DNA of 64,000 nt from Verrucomicrobiota bacterium (GTDB lineage Bacteria; Verrucomicrobiota; Verrucomicrobiia; Limisphaerales; J093). The DNA is taken from assembly GCA_016716505.1 (NCBI GenBank), contig JADJWF010000003.1:310001-374000 (forward strand), read 5' to 3'. The translations under genes and the position numbers were made by a program. The notes beneath the pieces are model-generated. The model searched no databases. It saw nothing but the letters and a program-made list of their open reading frames with translations, and was not told the DNA's origin. Shown piece after piece: positions 8,734-17,702 of this stretch (its first letter is position 1; each line of letters opens with the position of its first letter).

Positions 8734-9468
8734 GTGATTGGCTCCCTCGTCAACGCGGCCGGCATCGTGGCCGGCGGATTGATTGGGCTGCGTTGGTCAG
8801 TGCCGCCGAGTGCGCGTACCCAGCACCGGCTGCGGGGGTTGCTGGGGGGCGCGACGCTGCTGTTTGCGTTTCACCTCACCTGGAAGTCTCTCGGAGGTTC
8901 TCCCGGCCGGATGCTGGGCCAGTTTCTTTTGGCGCTTCTCGCGATGATGATCGGCCGGCTGATCGGTCGCGCGCTCCGGCTGCAGCGCCGTCTCAATCGC
9001 GTGGGGCAGTTCGCCCGGGATCGGCTGCGGGCCGGCGAGGCCGGCCGCCTGGCGTTGGGCGATTCGTTCACCGCCACGGCAGGCTTGTTTTGCCTCACGC
9101 CGTTGGCGGTGCTCGGTCCGTTGCAGGAAGGGCTGACCGGCGATTTTCGGCTGTTGCTGGTCAAAACGGCCATGGAGGGCCTGGCGATGCAAACGATGGT
9201 GAGGCAGCTCGGCACTGGAGCCTTGTTCGCCGCCCTGCCGGTGTTCGTCTTTCAAGGGACGCTGACGTTGGGCACGCGCGCGCTGCAGCCGTGGCTGGAG
9301 GCGCAGGCGATGGCCGGTATCCTGGGCACGACGATTGGTCTGCTGGGCACCGCTGTTGCCCTGATGATTCTCGAGGTCCACAAGACCCTGCGGAGCCGCC
9401 CGATCGAAATGGCGGATTACCTCCCGAGCCTCGTCGTCGCTGCGTTCTTGGGCTGGCTGGTGCTTTGA
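8734..9468 (+). CDS. DUF554 family membrane protein
   Basis: A 244-residue polytopic membrane protein starting at a GTG with IGSLVNAAGIVAGGLIGL, the hallmark N-terminus of the DUF554 (YqgA/YdfK) family. Seven or so hydrophobic helices follow, and the conserved GDSFTATAGLFCLTPLAVLG and KTAMEGLAMQTM segments are present. The function of the family is unsettled; a transport or channel role has been proposed. It starts 13 bp after the AAA+ ATPase stop on the same strand, so the two are probably cotranscribed. Confidence 0.88.
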   Translation: MIGSLVNAAGIVAGGLIGLRWSVPPSARTQHRLRGLLGGATLLFAFHLTWKSLGGSPGRMLGQFLLALLAMMIGRLIGRALRLQRRLNRVGQFARDRLRAGEAGRLALGDSFTATAGLFCLTPLAVLGPLQEGLTGDFRLLLVKTAMEGLAMQTMVRQLGTGALFAALPVFVFQGTLTLGTRALQPWLEAQAMAGILGTTIGLLGTAVALMILEVHKTLRSRPIEMADYLPSLVVAAFLGWLVL

Positions 9469-9586
9469 CTGGGCGGGACCGGCCTGGGCTGAAATGCCCG
9501 CTTGCGCCGTGAAGTCTGTTCGTTGACCCGGGGACTGGCCGGGAAAAGGCTTGCCGCGCAGCCGACTCCCCGTGTCACCCTTCGGC

Positions 9587-10387
9587 ATGGTCTTGCCCGC
9601 CGATTACCACATGCACACGCCGCTTTGCCGCCACGCCAGCGGCGAGCCCACCGAGTATGCCGCCACCGCGCTCGAGCGGGGCCTGAGCGAAATCGGCTTC
9701 TCGGATCACAGCCCGATGGCGGAGGACGATTTCGACGAGTGGCGAATGCGCCTCGACCAACTCGACGCGTACGTCGAGAAGGTCCACCGCGCCCGACGCG
9801 ACCACCCAGAGTTGGCAATCAAGCTGGCGCTCGAGGTGGATTTCATCCCCGGGCACGAGGATTGGATCCGTGACCTCGCCGGCCGGCATCCGTGGGATTA
9901 CTTCATCGGGTCGGTGCATTACCTCACGAACGGATGGGACATTGACAATCCGAACAAGCTCGCCCGGTGGCGCGAGCGTGATCCCTGGGAGGTGTGGAGC
10001 GCGTACGCGGAACGGCTCACCGAGGCGGCTGCCTCCGGGCTGTTCGACATCATCGGCCATGCGGACTTGGCCAAGAAATTTGCGATCTATCCCGATCGCG
10101 ATCCGCTGCCGCTGTTCCGGCGTTTTCTCGAGGTCGCGGCCCGCTCGGGAGTGGCCATCGAGTTGAATACGGCGGGTCTGCGGAAGGACTGCCGCGAGAT
10201 CTATCCGAGTCGGGCCATTCTCGCGGTGGCTCGTGAGTTGGCAGTCCCGATCACGTTCGGCTCGGACGCCCACGCGCCGCACGAAGTAGGGGCGGATTTC
10301 GCCGCGGCCGTCGAACTGGCGCGAGGCGTGGGCTACTCCACCTGTCTGCGTTTTGCCCGCCGGGAGCGGCAGGTCGTTTCGCTTTGA
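9587..10387 (+). CDS. PHP-domain histidinol-phosphatase
   Basis: A 266-residue PHP-superfamily metal-dependent phosphoesterase. Metal-ligand motifs are DYHMHTPLCRHA at the start, GFSDHSPM, LALEVDFIPGHE, FIGSVHYL, IIGHADLAKKF and the terminal FGSDAHAPHEVG. This set and the length fit the HisK/HisJ type histidinol-phosphate phosphatase, which makes histidinol in histidine synthesis. No other his genes are nearby, so a related phosphoester substrate is possible. ATG 9587 places the first His motif eight residues in; a TTG at 9551 in frame is less likely. The gene is followed almost without gap by nagA. Confidence 0.85.
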   Translation: MVLPADYHMHTPLCRHASGEPTEYAATALERGLSEIGFSDHSPMAEDDFDEWRMRLDQLDAYVEKVHRARRDHPELAIKLALEVDFIPGHEDWIRDLAGRHPWDYFIGSVHYLTNGWDIDNPNKLARWRERDPWEVWSAYAERLTEAAASGLFDIIGHADLAKKFAIYPDRDPLPLFRRFLEVAARSGVAIELNTAGLRKDCREIYPSRAILAVARELAVPITFGSDAHAPHEVGADFAAAVELARGVGYSTCLRFARRERQVVSL

Positions 10388-10392
10388 TCAGC

Positions 10393-11592
10393 ATGGCGAT
10401 CGGTCTCCAGCGCGCGACGGGGCGGCATTATCTTGATGGCGAGCCGATCACGTTGCGTTGGGCTGACGGCCGAATCACCGCGGTCGAACGCGACGCAGCC
10501 GCGGCAGGAGGATGGTGGTTGGCGCCCGGCTTGTTCGATGTCCAGGTCAACGGGTTTGGCGGCGTGGATTTCCAGGCGGGAGGGCTCGCCGCGGCAGCTC
10601 TCGAGCAGGCGGTGGCGGCGCTGCGCCGGTTTGGTTGCACCCGCTTCCTCCTCACGCTGATCACTGACGAGTGGGACGCATTGATGGCGCGGCTCGAGCG
10701 GCTGAAGCTGCTGCGGGAGGCTTCGGCGACTCTGAAAACCGCGATCGCCGGCTGGCATGTTGAGGGGCCGTTCCTCTCGCCAGAGCCCGGCTATCACGGC
10801 GCCCACGACCCAAGCCTGATGCGCGACCCCTCGCCGGAACTCATCCGCGAACTCCGGGCGGTGGCCGGCGAGTCACCCTTGCTGATGACGCTGGCGCCGG
10901 AGCGGGACGGTGCCCTCGAAGCCATCGCGCTGGCCCGCTCTCTCGGCATCACGATCAGTCTTGGCCACACGAACGCCTCCGCAGAAGCGCTGGCCGCGGC
11001 AGTGCGGGCTGGGGCGACGGGCTTCACCCATTTGGGTAATGCCTGCCCGCAATTGCTCGACCGCCATGACAACATCCTCTGGCGGGCGCTGGATACGCCC
11101 GGCTTGCAAGTAAGCCTCATCCCCGACGGGCGGCATGTCTCACCGGCGTTGTTTCGGCTGGTTCATCGAGCGCTGCCGAGGGACGCGGTGTTCTACACCA
11201 CCGACGCAATGGCGGCGGCGGGCGCCCCGCCTGGACGCTACTCGCTCGGCCGGCTGGAATTGGAGGTGGGGACCGCCCGCATCGTCCGTCCGCCCGGCCG
11301 GACGCATTTTGCGGGCTCGGCGCTCACGGCGATTGAAGGTGTCTTTCGGGCGGCGGCGATGCTGGGTGTGCCGTGGCAGGAAACGTGGCGACGTTTCTCG
11401 GAATTACCGGCTGACTGGATCGGAGTGCCCGGCGGGCTGATGGTCGGGGCGCCGGCCGACTTCTGTCTGGTTCGGCCGCGCGCAGAGCCGCCGGCGGTGG
11501 AACTACGGGTTTTCGCGGCGGGCCAGGAGGTCGCGCAGAGCGTCGTGGACCTGCGCGGGATCCAGCTTGGCCAGGCCGCTCGGGGCGCGTAG
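10393..11592 (+). CDS. nagA: N-acetylglucosamine-6-phosphate deacetylase
   Basis: A 399-residue amidohydrolase that removes acetate from GlcNAc-6-phosphate in amino-sugar or peptidoglycan recycling. Seen are PGLFDVQVNGFGGVDF, the metal site HVEGPFLSPE, ISLGHTNAS, FTHLGNACPQ, SLIPDGRHVSP and the catalytic-Asp region YTTDAMAAAGAP. The ATG at 10393 lies 5 bp after the stop of the phosphatase gene, so the two are probably translated together. The 3' end overlaps the convergent glycosyltransferase gene by 90 bp. Confidence 0.93.
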   Translation: MAIGLQRATGRHYLDGEPITLRWADGRITAVERDAAAAGGWWLAPGLFDVQVNGFGGVDFQAGGLAAAALEQAVAALRRFGCTRFLLTLITDEWDALMARLERLKLLREASATLKTAIAGWHVEGPFLSPEPGYHGAHDPSLMRDPSPELIRELRAVAGESPLLMTLAPERDGALEAIALARSLGITISLGHTNASAEALAAAVRAGATGFTHLGNACPQLLDRHDNILWRALDTPGLQVSLIPDGRHVSPALFRLVHRALPRDAVFYTTDAMAAAGAPPGRYSLGRLELEVGTARIVRPPGRTHFAGSALTAIEGVFRAAAMLGVPWQETWRRFSELPADWIGVPGGLMVGAPADFCLVRPRAEPPAVELRVFAAGQEVAQSVVDLRGIQLGQAARGA

Positions 11593-12462
11593 CAAGCGCA
11601 TCCGCTCGGAGCGCGGTCGCCAGACCGCCTCGCTGGTTTCCCCCCACAAGACCAGTCCGCGCACGCCCAGCGCCGCGGCGAGGTGAGTGATCCCTGAGTC
11701 GTGGCCGACAAACGCATCCACGCCATCGAGCCGGGCCGCCAGCAGGGGCAGCGGCAGACATCGGGCCAGGTGAAGGCGATCGGCCGGCCACATCGCGGCC
11801 AGGCGATCCAACCGTGCCGCTTCCGCCTCGCCGCCGACCAAGAGCAGATCGAGCGACGGATCGGCGCTGGCCAGTGACAGAAGTTCCCGCCAGTGAGCTT
11901 CCGGCCAGTTCTTCCGCTCGCTGCCGCTGCCGGGGTGAACAGCGAGCAGCCGGCGACCGGTGACCCGCGGCGGCACCTGGGCCTCTGCCACCGCGCGGGG
12001 CGTCAGGGTGAGCCGGGGCAGGGAATCCGCGTCGAAGATCGCCAGACGCTCCAACGGTCGCAGCAGCACTTCGGTGGCGTGAACGCCTGCGCTGTCGTCC
12101 GGCCGGTGCGGACCTTGGATGAAGGTGGCCGCAGAACACCGGCGGACGTTCGTCTGAAAGATCCCGTCCGGGTCAAAGAGGTAGGACAAAATGATGTCGA
12201 AGCCGCCGAAGAACGCGGTGAACTCGTCCGCCAGCGTTCCCTGATCGCAGAAAAAGGTGGCCAGGCTGCGGGCTTCGATCGGTCGAACTTCGTCCACCAA
12301 CCCGCCGGCCAGCGCAAGGCCGGCGATGTGAGGATAGCCGAGGAGCGCAAGCCGGACCTCGGTAAACGCGCGCCGCAGGGCGGTCAGCACGGGGAGCGTC
12401 AGGATGAAGTCGCCAATCGCTCCGCCGCGAATCACCAGGATGCTGCCGCGTGAGCGAACCAT
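11503..12462 (-). CDS. Glycosyltransferase family 9 (heptosyltransferase-like)
   Basis: A 319-residue ADP-heptose-type transferase, expected at the inner face of the inner membrane in LPS core assembly. Family marks are ILVIRGGAIGDFILTLPVLTALR at the start, LLAVHPGSGSERKNWPEAHW, the LLVGGEAE turn and the donor-site segment VGHDSGITHLAAALG. The last 29 codons overlap the 3' end of nagA on the opposite strand. The acceptor cannot be identified. Confidence 0.9.
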   Translation of the reverse strand: MVRSRGSILVIRGGAIGDFILTLPVLTALRRAFTEVRLALLGYPHIAGLALAGGLVDEVRPIEARSLATFFCDQGTLADEFTAFFGGFDIILSYLFDPDGIFQTNVRRCSAATFIQGPHRPDDSAGVHATEVLLRPLERLAIFDADSLPRLTLTPRAVAEAQVPPRVTGRRLLAVHPGSGSERKNWPEAHWRELLSLASADPSLDLLLVGGEAEAARLDRLAAMWPADRLHLARCLPLPLLAARLDGVDAFVGHDSGITHLAAALGVRGLVLWGETSEAVWRPRSERMRLLRAPSGLAKLDPAQVHDALRDLLARRENP

Positions 12463-12523
12463 GGACGGAGAAGCGGTGAATTCGGCGCCGCGTGTGAGCG
12501 GGGGCGGCCGGTGCGTTCGCGGG

Positions 12524-13093
12524 TCAACGGGTCAGGGCCGCCGCCTCGGCCGCGCGATAGGCGGTGAGCGCCACGATGATCAAGCCGATGCTGAACCCGA
12601 GCCGCAGGGCGCACGTCAGTTTCAGGCGCGCCTCGCTGGCCGTGAGCCAGGCGAGGTAGTCGCGCAGGCGCCAGGGGGAGATCGTGAACCAGATGGCGAG
12701 GATGATCCAGGCGTACGACCAGAAGCTGAGGATCAGCCGCCACTGCGTGTCCACCCAACAGGCGGTGTCGAGCACCAGGTTGGCCAGCAGCAGGATGACC
12801 ACGGCCAGCCCGCGGACGGCGAGGAAGTCGCGCACGAAGGCGCAGGCCCCGAAGCCGATGATGGCGAAGCCCACAAACATGACCGGCTTGAACGCGGCGA
12901 AGTCCGCGATGTCGTCCACCTTGAGGTTGTACAGAAACCAGAGGGTGCCCAGGGGCATCAGGATGAAACCCCACTTTTCCGAACGGGGGAACTTGCGCAG
13001 CGCCTCCGCAAACTTCGCCGGGCGGAGTAGTCCGTAGATCTGCGGCAGTCCGTAGGCGAGGCCAAGGAGCGTGGCGAGAATGGTCAGCTTCAT
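12524..13093 (-). CDS. Conserved-looking multi-pass membrane protein of unknown function
   Basis: A 189-residue protein with five or six hydrophobic helices, for example MKLTILATLLGLAYGLPQI, WGFILMPLGTLWFLY, FVGFAIIGFGACAF, AVVILLLANLVLDTACWV and a long LILSFWSYAWIILAIWFTI helix. I do not recognise a named family. It starts 4 bp after the miaB stop on the same strand and probably shares its transcript. No catalytic motif is evident. Confidence 0.7.
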   Translation of the reverse strand: MKLTILATLLGLAYGLPQIYGLLRPAKFAEALRKFPRSEKWGFILMPLGTLWFLYNLKVDDIADFAAFKPVMFVGFAIIGFGACAFVRDFLAVRGLAVVILLLANLVLDTACWVDTQWRLILSFWSYAWIILAIWFTISPWRLRDYLAWLTASEARLKLTCALRLGFSIGLIIVALTAYRAAEAAALTR

Positions 13094-13097
13094 GCGG

Positions 13098-14450
13098 TCA
13101 ATCGAGATTCACAATGGCCGGATCACCGTAGAGCGTCACGGCGCTGGCTCGCACGATCCGCAGGCGCAGCAGTTGTCCGATATGACGGGGCGATCCCTCA
13201 AAGACGACGATCTTGTTGCAGCCGGTCCGTCCTTCCAACCGGGCGGGATTCTTGCGGCTCGGGCCTTCCACCAAGACCTCTTCGAGACGGCCCACAAGTG
13301 CCCGGAACTTGGCAGCGGAGCGCTCGTTCACGAGCGCCAGCAGTCGGGCGTGCCGCTCCTCGATCACCTCCTGCGGGAGCTGTTCCGCCATGACGGCAGC
13401 CGGCGTGTTTCTCCGGGGCGAGTATTTGAAGGCGAAGGCATGGTCAAAATCCGCCTCCCGCACGAGGGCGAGGGTTTGTTGGAAGTCCTCCTCCGACTCA
13501 CCGGGAAAGCCGGCAATAATATCGGTCCCGATCCCGATGCCCGGGCGGGCCGCGCGGAGTTTGCCGACGATCTCGAGGTATCGCTCGCGGGTGTAACCGC
13601 GGTGCATGAGCTTCAGCACCCGGTTGCTGCCGCTCTGAACCGGCAAGTGCGCATGCGGACAAAGCTTTGTGAGTCGCCCATAGGCGTCCACCAGGTCGTC
13701 GCCATAGCCTTTCGGGTGCGGCGCCGTGAAGCGGATGCGCTGCAACCCCTCGACCTCATGCACCGCCTCCAGCAACTGAACGAAAGGCGATTTGCCGTCG
13801 CGTGTCGGGATCATCCGCCGGCCGTAGCTGGTCACGATCTGCCCGAGCAAGGTGACCTCCCGGACCCCTTTGGCGACCAGGTCGCGCACTTCGGCGACGA
13901 TATCTTCGATCGCGCGGCTGCGCTCTTCGCCGCGCGTCTGCGGCACGATGCAAAACGTGCAGTGCTGGTTGCAGCCCTGCATGATGCTGACGTAGGCCGT
14001 CACGGCAGGCGCTGTGCCGTCGGTGCCGAGCACATGGTCCCGGATCTGCGCCTCGCTGCCGGCTTCCGCGCCGGTGTCGCAGACGGCGGATTGCCGCCCC
14101 TGCAAGAGGGCGTCCGCGTATTCGGCCGCCCGATGGAATTTCTGGGTCCCGAGGACGAGGCGCACGCCCTTGCCGAGCAATTCCTCGCCCCGGCTTTGCG
14201 CCATGCAGCCGAGAAAACCCAGTACCGCTCCGGGGCGGGTTCGGCGCATCGCCGCCGCGATGTTGGCCATCTTGCCCAGGGCCTTTTGCTCGGCGAAATC
14301 GCGAACCGAGCAGGTGTTGAGCAACACCACGTCCGCCGTGGCCTCGGACGCGGCGAGGGAATAGCCCCGGGCGACGAACTGGGCGGCGACTGCTTCCGAG
14401 TCGCGCTCGTTCATCTGACATCCGTAGGTCTTGATGAATACCGAGGGCAT
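13098..14450 (-). CDS. miaB: tRNA-2-methylthio-N6-dimethylallyladenosine synthase
   Basis: A 450-residue radical-SAM methylthiotransferase that adds the 2-methylthio group to i6A37 of tRNAs. The N-terminal UPF0004 domain carries cluster cysteines in KTYGCQMNERDSE, LLNTCSVR and GFLGCMAQ. The radical-SAM site is IMQGCNQHCTFCIVPQTRG, followed by IGTDIIAGFPGE and a C-terminal TRAM domain with LEGRTGCNKIVVFEG. The start MPSVFIKTYGCQMN at 14450 is the natural MiaB N-terminus; longer frames run into the divergent promoter of the DUF1573 gene. Confidence 0.96.
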   Translation of the reverse strand: MPSVFIKTYGCQMNERDSEAVAAQFVARGYSLAASEATADVVLLNTCSVRDFAEQKALGKMANIAAAMRRTRPGAVLGFLGCMAQSRGEELLGKGVRLVLGTQKFHRAAEYADALLQGRQSAVCDTGAEAGSEAQIRDHVLGTDGTAPAVTAYVSIMQGCNQHCTFCIVPQTRGEERSRAIEDIVAEVRDLVAKGVREVTLLGQIVTSYGRRMIPTRDGKSPFVQLLEAVHEVEGLQRIRFTAPHPKGYGDDLVDAYGRLTKLCPHAHLPVQSGSNRVLKLMHRGYTRERYLEIVGKLRAARPGIGIGTDIIAGFPGESEEDFQQTLALVREADFDHAFAFKYSPRRNTPAAVMAEQLPQEVIEERHARLLALVNERSAAKFRALVGRLEEVLVEGPSRKNPARLEGRTGCNKIVVFEGSPRHIGQLLRLRIVRASAVTLYGDPAIVNLD

Positions 14451-14540
14451 GACTGCCGAAAGCCAGCACGGTACGGCACACCTTCGGGTATGGGAAGGGC
14501 AAGATGGTTCCTGAAGTTCCTGCCGGGTTGATTTTGAGGT

Positions 14541-14568
14541 TTTGCCCAAGGCCGGGGCGGAGTACACT
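14541..14568 (+). promoter_or_regulatory. Candidate promoter of the DUF1573 operon
   Basis: TTTGCC (14541-14546) and TACACT (14563-14568) are separated by 16 bp and lie just ahead of the ATG at 14581. The leader would be very short. Assigned by eye only. Confidence 0.4.
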
Positions 14569-14580
14569 CTTCGCTGAGTT

Positions 14581-15747
14581 ATGAAACACTTCGCCTTTGT
14601 GGCCGCGCTGGCGGCCGGCATCGTGCCCCTGGCGGTGGCGCAACCGACGCCGCCGGCCCCCGCCGTTGTGAGGCCCCCCGCGCGCGCGGCGCAACCCGCG
14701 ATTCAACCCGCGGCGAACTCGGACGCCCGAATTCAATTTGCCGAACTCGAAAAGGACTTTGGCCGCGTCGAGCACGGCGCGGTGGTGAAGCACGACTTCG
14801 TCTTTACAAACATCGGCACCTCAACCCTCGAGATTACCGACGTGCGTCCGGGCTGCGGCTGCACGACGGCGGGCGCGTGGGACCGACGGGTCGAACCGGG
14901 CCAGACCGGCCGCATCCCGTTGCAGCTCAACACCACCGGGTTCTCCGGCTCGATCACCAAAACCGCCACGATTACCTGCAATGCCGCCAACCAGAGCCAC
15001 CTCTACTTGCAGCTCAAGGCCCAGATTTGGAAGCCAGTGGATATCAACCCCACCTCGGCCTACTTCAACCTGACGGCCGACACCACGACGAACGAAGTCC
15101 GCACGATTCGGATCGTGAACCACCTGGACACTCCGCTGGTTTTGTCGGAACCCGAATGCACCAACCAGGTTTTCGCAGCGAAGCTGACCACCGTTCAGCC
15201 GGGCAAAGAGTTCGACCTCGAGGTGAGCGTGAAGCCGCCGTTCAACTGGGCCTACGCCAACGGCACGGTCGTCATCAAGACGTCGGCGACCAATCTGCCT
15301 GCGATCTCGGTCCCGGTGTACGCGCGGCTGCAGCCGATTATCACGACCGTGCCGACCCAGATCAGCCTGGCACCGGGGCCGCTCCGGATGGCAGCTCGCC
15401 CCACAGTGACGATCCGCAACACCGGCACCCGCCCGGCGGTGCTGTCGGAACCCACGATCAATCTCGAGGGCGCCAAGGTGACGCTGAACGAAGTGCAACC
15501 GGGCAGGGTGTTCACGCTCGCGTTCGATTTCCCGGCCGGGTTGCAGATTCCGCCGAACCAGCGGGTCGAAGCGAGGGTTAAATCGGACCTGCCTCAGTTC
15601 CCAACCATCGTTGTGCCGGTAGTGCAGTCGGTGGCGACGGTGGCTCCGCCGTCGCCGGTTTCTGCGCCGCCACCGCCCACGGTGCGGTCGGTGCCGGAAC
15701 CGCCGCCATACTTGGCGCGTCCTCGCGAAACACCGCCGGTGCCATGA
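14581..15747 (+). CDS. DUF1573 secreted protein
   Basis: A 388-residue exported protein. A signal peptide (MKHFAFVAALAAGIVPLAVA) is followed by a Pro/Ala linker, then a DUF1573 immunoglobulin-like domain with the family pattern FAELEKDFGRVEHGAVVKHDF and the cysteine motif RPGCGCTTAGAW. Two further beta-rich repeats follow (SAYFNL..., PTQISLAPGPL...), ending in a Pro-rich tail that may span or bind peptidoglycan. The family role is not established. The rhodanese gene starts in the ATGA overlapping its stop, so the two are translationally coupled. Confidence 0.85.
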   Translation: MKHFAFVAALAAGIVPLAVAQPTPPAPAVVRPPARAAQPAIQPAANSDARIQFAELEKDFGRVEHGAVVKHDFVFTNIGTSTLEITDVRPGCGCTTAGAWDRRVEPGQTGRIPLQLNTTGFSGSITKTATITCNAANQSHLYLQLKAQIWKPVDINPTSAYFNLTADTTTNEVRTIRIVNHLDTPLVLSEPECTNQVFAAKLTTVQPGKEFDLEVSVKPPFNWAYANGTVVIKTSATNLPAISVPVYARLQPIITTVPTQISLAPGPLRMAARPTVTIRNTGTRPAVLSEPTINLEGAKVTLNEVQPGRVFTLAFDFPAGLQIPPNQRVEARVKSDLPQFPTIVVPVVQSVATVAPPSPVSAPPPPTVRSVPEPPPYLARPRETPPVP

Positions 15748-16415
15748 GCGGTTCTGCGGAGGCCGTGGTCGAGCCTCGCTCATCGGTGCCTGCGCCCCGT
15801 CTGCGAGCACTTTTGCTCGAGGCCGCCGCCATCGCTGCGATGGGGCTGACCCTCGGGCTGATTGCCAACCGTGTTTCGCCCCGCGGGCTGGTACTGAGCC
15901 GGGACTACTTTCCGCCCGCCCCGGTGCAGAGCCGCGATGCCCGGGCCCTCGCCAGTGACGACGGGCAGATGGCTCCGGGGGCGGCTACGGCCAAAGACCG
16001 GGTACTGGTCCGGCTCGCGGAACTCGGTTTGCCGGCGGTGGATTTCGCCGAGGCGCGGGCGTTGTTCGAGGACCCACGCCACGCCCAGGAGTTGATCGTG
16101 TTCGTGGACGCGCGCAACGACGCCGCGTACACGGCTGGCCACATCCCTGGGGCCTATCAATTCGATCGCTACTACCCGGAACGCTTTTTCCCCACCGTGT
16201 TGCCGGTCTGCGACACGGCCGAACTGGTGGTGGTGTATTGCACCGGCGGCGACTGTGAGGACAGCGAGTTCGCGGCCCGGGCGTTGCTTGACGCCGGCGT
16301 GGCTCGGGAACGGCTGCGAGTTTTTGCCGCTGGCATGGACGAATGGCGCCGCCACGGAATGCCCATCGAGGTCGGGCCGCGCGGCAGCGGCGATTTCCGC
16401 ACGCAGCCGCCATGA
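15744..16415 (+). CDS. Membrane-anchored rhodanese-domain protein
   Basis: 223 residues. One N-terminal hydrophobic helix (LEAAAIAAMGLTLGLIAN) likely anchors the protein. The rhodanese domain (about residues 105-210) has FVDARNDAAYTAGHIPGAYQF, the active loop VVVYCTGGDCEDSEFAA with its catalytic cysteine, and GMDEWRRHGMPIE. Rhodaneses move sulfane sulfur via a cysteine persulfide. The first and last bases overlap its neighbours as ATGA, so it sits in the middle of a three-gene coupled operon with DUF1573 and MauE/DoxX. Confidence 0.88.
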   Translation: MSGSAEAVVEPRSSVPAPRLRALLLEAAAIAAMGLTLGLIANRVSPRGLVLSRDYFPPAPVQSRDARALASDDGQMAPGAATAKDRVLVRLAELGLPAVDFAEARALFEDPRHAQELIVFVDARNDAAYTAGHIPGAYQFDRYYPERFFPTVLPVCDTAELVVVYCTGGDCEDSEFAARALLDAGVARERLRVFAAGMDEWRRHGMPIEVGPRGSGDFRTQPP

Positions 16416-16912
16416 ACGACCCGGTCAACTGGTCATGGCGGGAGCGCAGTCAGGACTTGGGGACCTGGCTCGCCCGGGCGGTGGTGGGTGGGTTGTACGT
16501 GTACATGGGCCTGAGCAAGGCCTTCCAGCCGGTCGAGTTCCTCAAGCTGATGCGGCAGTACGGCCTCGTGGAGACTCCGTGGGTGCTGAATCTTGTCGCG
16601 GCCACGCTACCATGGTTTGAGGTTTTCTGTGGGCTGCTGTTGCTCACGGGGATCGCCGTGCGGGGCGCCGCGCTGATGTCGGTGGCCATGCTGGCGCCGT
16701 TCACGGTGTTGGTTTGGCAACGCGCACTCCAACTTCAAGCCGCCGGTCAGCTTCCCTTCTGCGCGGTGCGGTTTGATTGCGGGTGCGGCGCCGGTGAGGT
16801 GTACATCTGCGCCAAGCTCGCCGAAAACGGGCTCTTGCTGATGTTGTCACTCTGGTTGGTGTGCGCCCCCCGCCTGCGGGCATGTCTGTGGCCCGAGCCG
16901 TTTCGTCGTTGA
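16412..16912 (+). CDS. MauE/DoxX-family redox membrane protein
   Basis: A 166-residue four-helix membrane protein. The family start ARAVVGGLYVYMGLSKAFQP is followed by LPWFEVFCGLLLLTGIAVRG. Between helices 3 and 4 lies a cysteine cluster, FCAVRFDCGCGAGEVYICAKL, as in MauE-like proteins linked to periplasmic disulfide or sulfur chemistry. It starts in the ATGA overlapping the rhodanese stop. Proposed job (inference): the membrane partner of the rhodanese and DUF1573 proteins. Confidence 0.85.
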   Translation: MNDPVNWSWRERSQDLGTWLARAVVGGLYVYMGLSKAFQPVEFLKLMRQYGLVETPWVLNLVAATLPWFEVFCGLLLLTGIAVRGAALMSVAMLAPFTVLVWQRALQLQAAGQLPFCAVRFDCGCGAGEVYICAKLAENGLLLMLSLWLVCAPRLRACLWPEPFRR

Positions 16913-16934
16913 AACTCGCTTCGGTTCCTTCCCG

Positions 16935-17702
16935 ATGAATCCCCCGCGCCTCGCCCTCATCATTCACACCGCCGGCCAGTCGGAGTATCTGGCCCGCGTC
17001 CTCTCGGCGGTGGCCGGTCAGAGCCGGCACCCCGACGAAGTCATCGTGGCGGACGATGGCTCCGGCGAGCTGACGGGAAAGATCTTTGACCGGTGGCAGG
17101 CGGCGCAGCCCTATCGCTGCGAGCACCTGTGGCAGGAGCGGATCGGTGTTCGACGCGCTCGGATCCTGAATGCCGCCATCGCCGAGGTGTCCGCCGACTA
17201 TTGCGTCTTCCTGGAAGGAGACACGGTACCGCACCCGCGCTACATCGAAGACCATCTTGGCCTGGCGAAGCAGGGACACTTTGTCGAGGCGCCCCGGGCG
17301 GCGATCGGCAAGATCGCCACTCGGTTCTTTGGCAGGGAGGCGTTCGGGCGCGACCGCTCGCGGGCGTTGATGGCGCTGCAGGTCCGAGGCGTCCTCCATG
17401 CGTTTCGCTGGCCCTCGCCCCGACGCCGGGTTCGTGGCGATTGCGAGGGCTTTCGGGGCGGCAATCTGGCGGTCTGGCGGGCGGACTTGGAGCGGGCGAA
17501 CGGCTTCACTGAAGGTCTGCCGCAGGTGGGCCCGGTGGACGCTGACTTGGCGGCCCGATTGGTGAGCTTGGGGGTCAAACGTCTCGCTGTGGCGGGGCGC
17601 GCCATCGGGTATCAACTGTGGCAGTCCCCGGTCGCCGCCGCGCCAGCTCCCGTTGACCACGGCCGCGCCGTCCGGATGCGCGCCGAAAACGCCACTCGGT
17701 GA
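16935..17702 (+). CDS. Family 2 glycosyltransferase
   Basis: A 255-residue soluble GT-A fold transferase. It starts RLALIIHTAGQSEYLARVL, with DEVIVADDGSGE (nucleotide-binding Asp), a FLEGDTVPHPRYIEDH segment in place of the usual DxD, and FRGGNLAVWRADLERANGF as in the galactosyltransferase C-terminal part of GT2 enzymes. Donor and acceptor are unknown. It follows the MauE/DoxX gene by 22 bp and may be cotranscribed. Confidence 0.82.
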   Translation: MNPPRLALIIHTAGQSEYLARVLSAVAGQSRHPDEVIVADDGSGELTGKIFDRWQAAQPYRCEHLWQERIGVRRARILNAAIAEVSADYCVFLEGDTVPHPRYIEDHLGLAKQGHFVEAPRAAIGKIATRFFGREAFGRDRSRALMALQVRGVLHAFRWPSPRRRVRGDCEGFRGGNLAVWRADLERANGFTEGLPQVGPVDADLAARLVSLGVKRLAVAGRAIGYQLWQSPVAAAPAPVDHGRAVRMRAENATR

